A stretch of 64,000 nt of DNA, taken from assembly GCF_900461525.1 (NCBI RefSeq), contig NZ_UGOD01000001.1, positions 2,387,001-2,451,000 of the forward strand, given 5' to 3'. Under the pieces are notes generated by a model that was given only the letters and a program-made list of their open reading frames with translations, had not been told where the DNA came from and made no database searches. Numbering within the stretch: position 1 is the first letter of the stretch; each line of letters opens with the position of its first letter. The stretch comes from Legionella busanensis (GTDB taxonomy: Bacteria; Pseudomonadota; Gammaproteobacteria; Legionellales; Legionellaceae). Shown piece by piece: positions 63,830-64,000 of the stretch. The position numbers and the translations under genes were made by a program.

Positions 63830-64000
63830 ATGACTCAGCGTATTATAAAAGAAAATCTTGCTCTTTTTCTCGATTACAGAGCAGAGCAGTTATGTAAAGA
63901 AATTGCAGCGCAAAATTTACCACGTGAAATTTCTATTGTGAAGCAAGTTGAAATTAGAAGGCATGTGGCCCAATTAAAAGATTTTCTCACCTCCGCAGGT
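63830..64000 (+). CDS. Paralogue of the 42-kb protease-like protein, 5' part only
   Basis: 57 codons before the window ends. The product starts MTQRIIKENLALFLDYRAEQ and ends KDFLTSAG. Of the 57 residues, 40 match the start of the protein at 41985-43415, and the upstream CCATAAAT is also shared, so the ATG is the true start. The cysteine region lies just past the window edge. Confidence 0.9.
   Translation, partial: MTQRIIKENLALFLDYRAEQLCKEIAAQNLPREISIVKQVEIRRHVAQLKDFLTSAG

Noticed and set aside
1-64000. tRNA, rRNA, CRISPR arrays, secretion-system genes
   Set aside because: Looked for by eye on both strands; none found. Short tRNAs could be missed without a covariance search.

Overview
The window is AT-rich (by eye roughly two thirds A+T), densely coding bacterial DNA. 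It looks like a chromosomal segment of a Legionella-like gammaproteobacterium (order Legionellales). Two things suggest this. The housekeeping genes (parE, mrp/apbC, mltA, sugE) are gammaproteobacterial in type. They are mixed with many eukaryote-like or host-directed proteins: a U-box protein, an F-box plus HEAT-repeat protein, cysteine-protease-like proteins with ankyrin repeats, and several unrecognised large proteins with weak ribosome sites. That mixture is typical of bacteria that deliver type IV (Dot/Icm) effectors. No secretion-system gene lies in the window, so effector status is inference throughout.

Layout. 0-9 kb: a 3' gene fragment, two unknown genes, mrp/apbC, the end-joining protein Ku, two Thr/Gly-repeat envelope proteins, two small stress-type four-helix proteins (DUF2383-like and hemerythrin-like), and a candidate CE-clan cysteine protease. 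9-13 kb: parE, with an 88-bp second copy of its 3' end about 1 kb downstream enclosing an amphi-Trp gene, then a transglutaminase-like candidate. 13-22 kb: small exported or unknown proteins, a P-loop kinase-like protein overlapping an HSL-type hydrolase, an F-box/HEAT protein, a Tiki/ChaN-like protein and a lysozyme-like exported protein. 22-27 kb: a tight operon of a REC-GGDEF-EAL regulator, a vanadium-haloperoxidase-type phosphatase and a histidine kinase. 27-32 kb: a secreted subtilase, an SDR lacking its catalytic Tyr, a Cys/His candidate effector and an HVA1/DUF2945 protein. 32-38 kb: the ligase-associated DNA repair set, with phosphoesterase and Lhr-type helicase on one strand and exonuclease and ATP-dependent ligase on the other. 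38-48 kb: a U-box protein, a membrane protein, a C/H/D protease-like protein, an adenosine-deaminase-like enzyme, MltA, a polysaccharide deacetylase and a LysR regulator. 48-64 kb: three related ankyrin proteins (two with an intact-looking Cys/His/Asp domain, one degenerate), SugE, a pyruvoyl arginine decarboxylase paired with an acyltransferase-like gene, a protein with four HTH-like repeats plus a decayed copy of its tail, a DUF885 peptidase, a wrecked FAAL-ACP pseudogene, an orphan response regulator, and the start of a paralogue of the 42-kb protease-like gene.

How the genes work together. The Ku and ligase-associated genes form a DNA-break repair capacity. The REC/GGDEF/EAL protein and kinase form a c-di-GMP signalling unit. 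MltA, the deacetylase and the lysozyme-like protein act on cell wall or polysaccharide. The remaining large proteins are a candidate effector reservoir. Recent duplication and decay are visible: paralogue pairs, a pseudoenzyme, the tail remnant, the FAAL pseudogene and the parE 3' duplication. No tRNA, rRNA, CRISPR array or intact transposase was seen.
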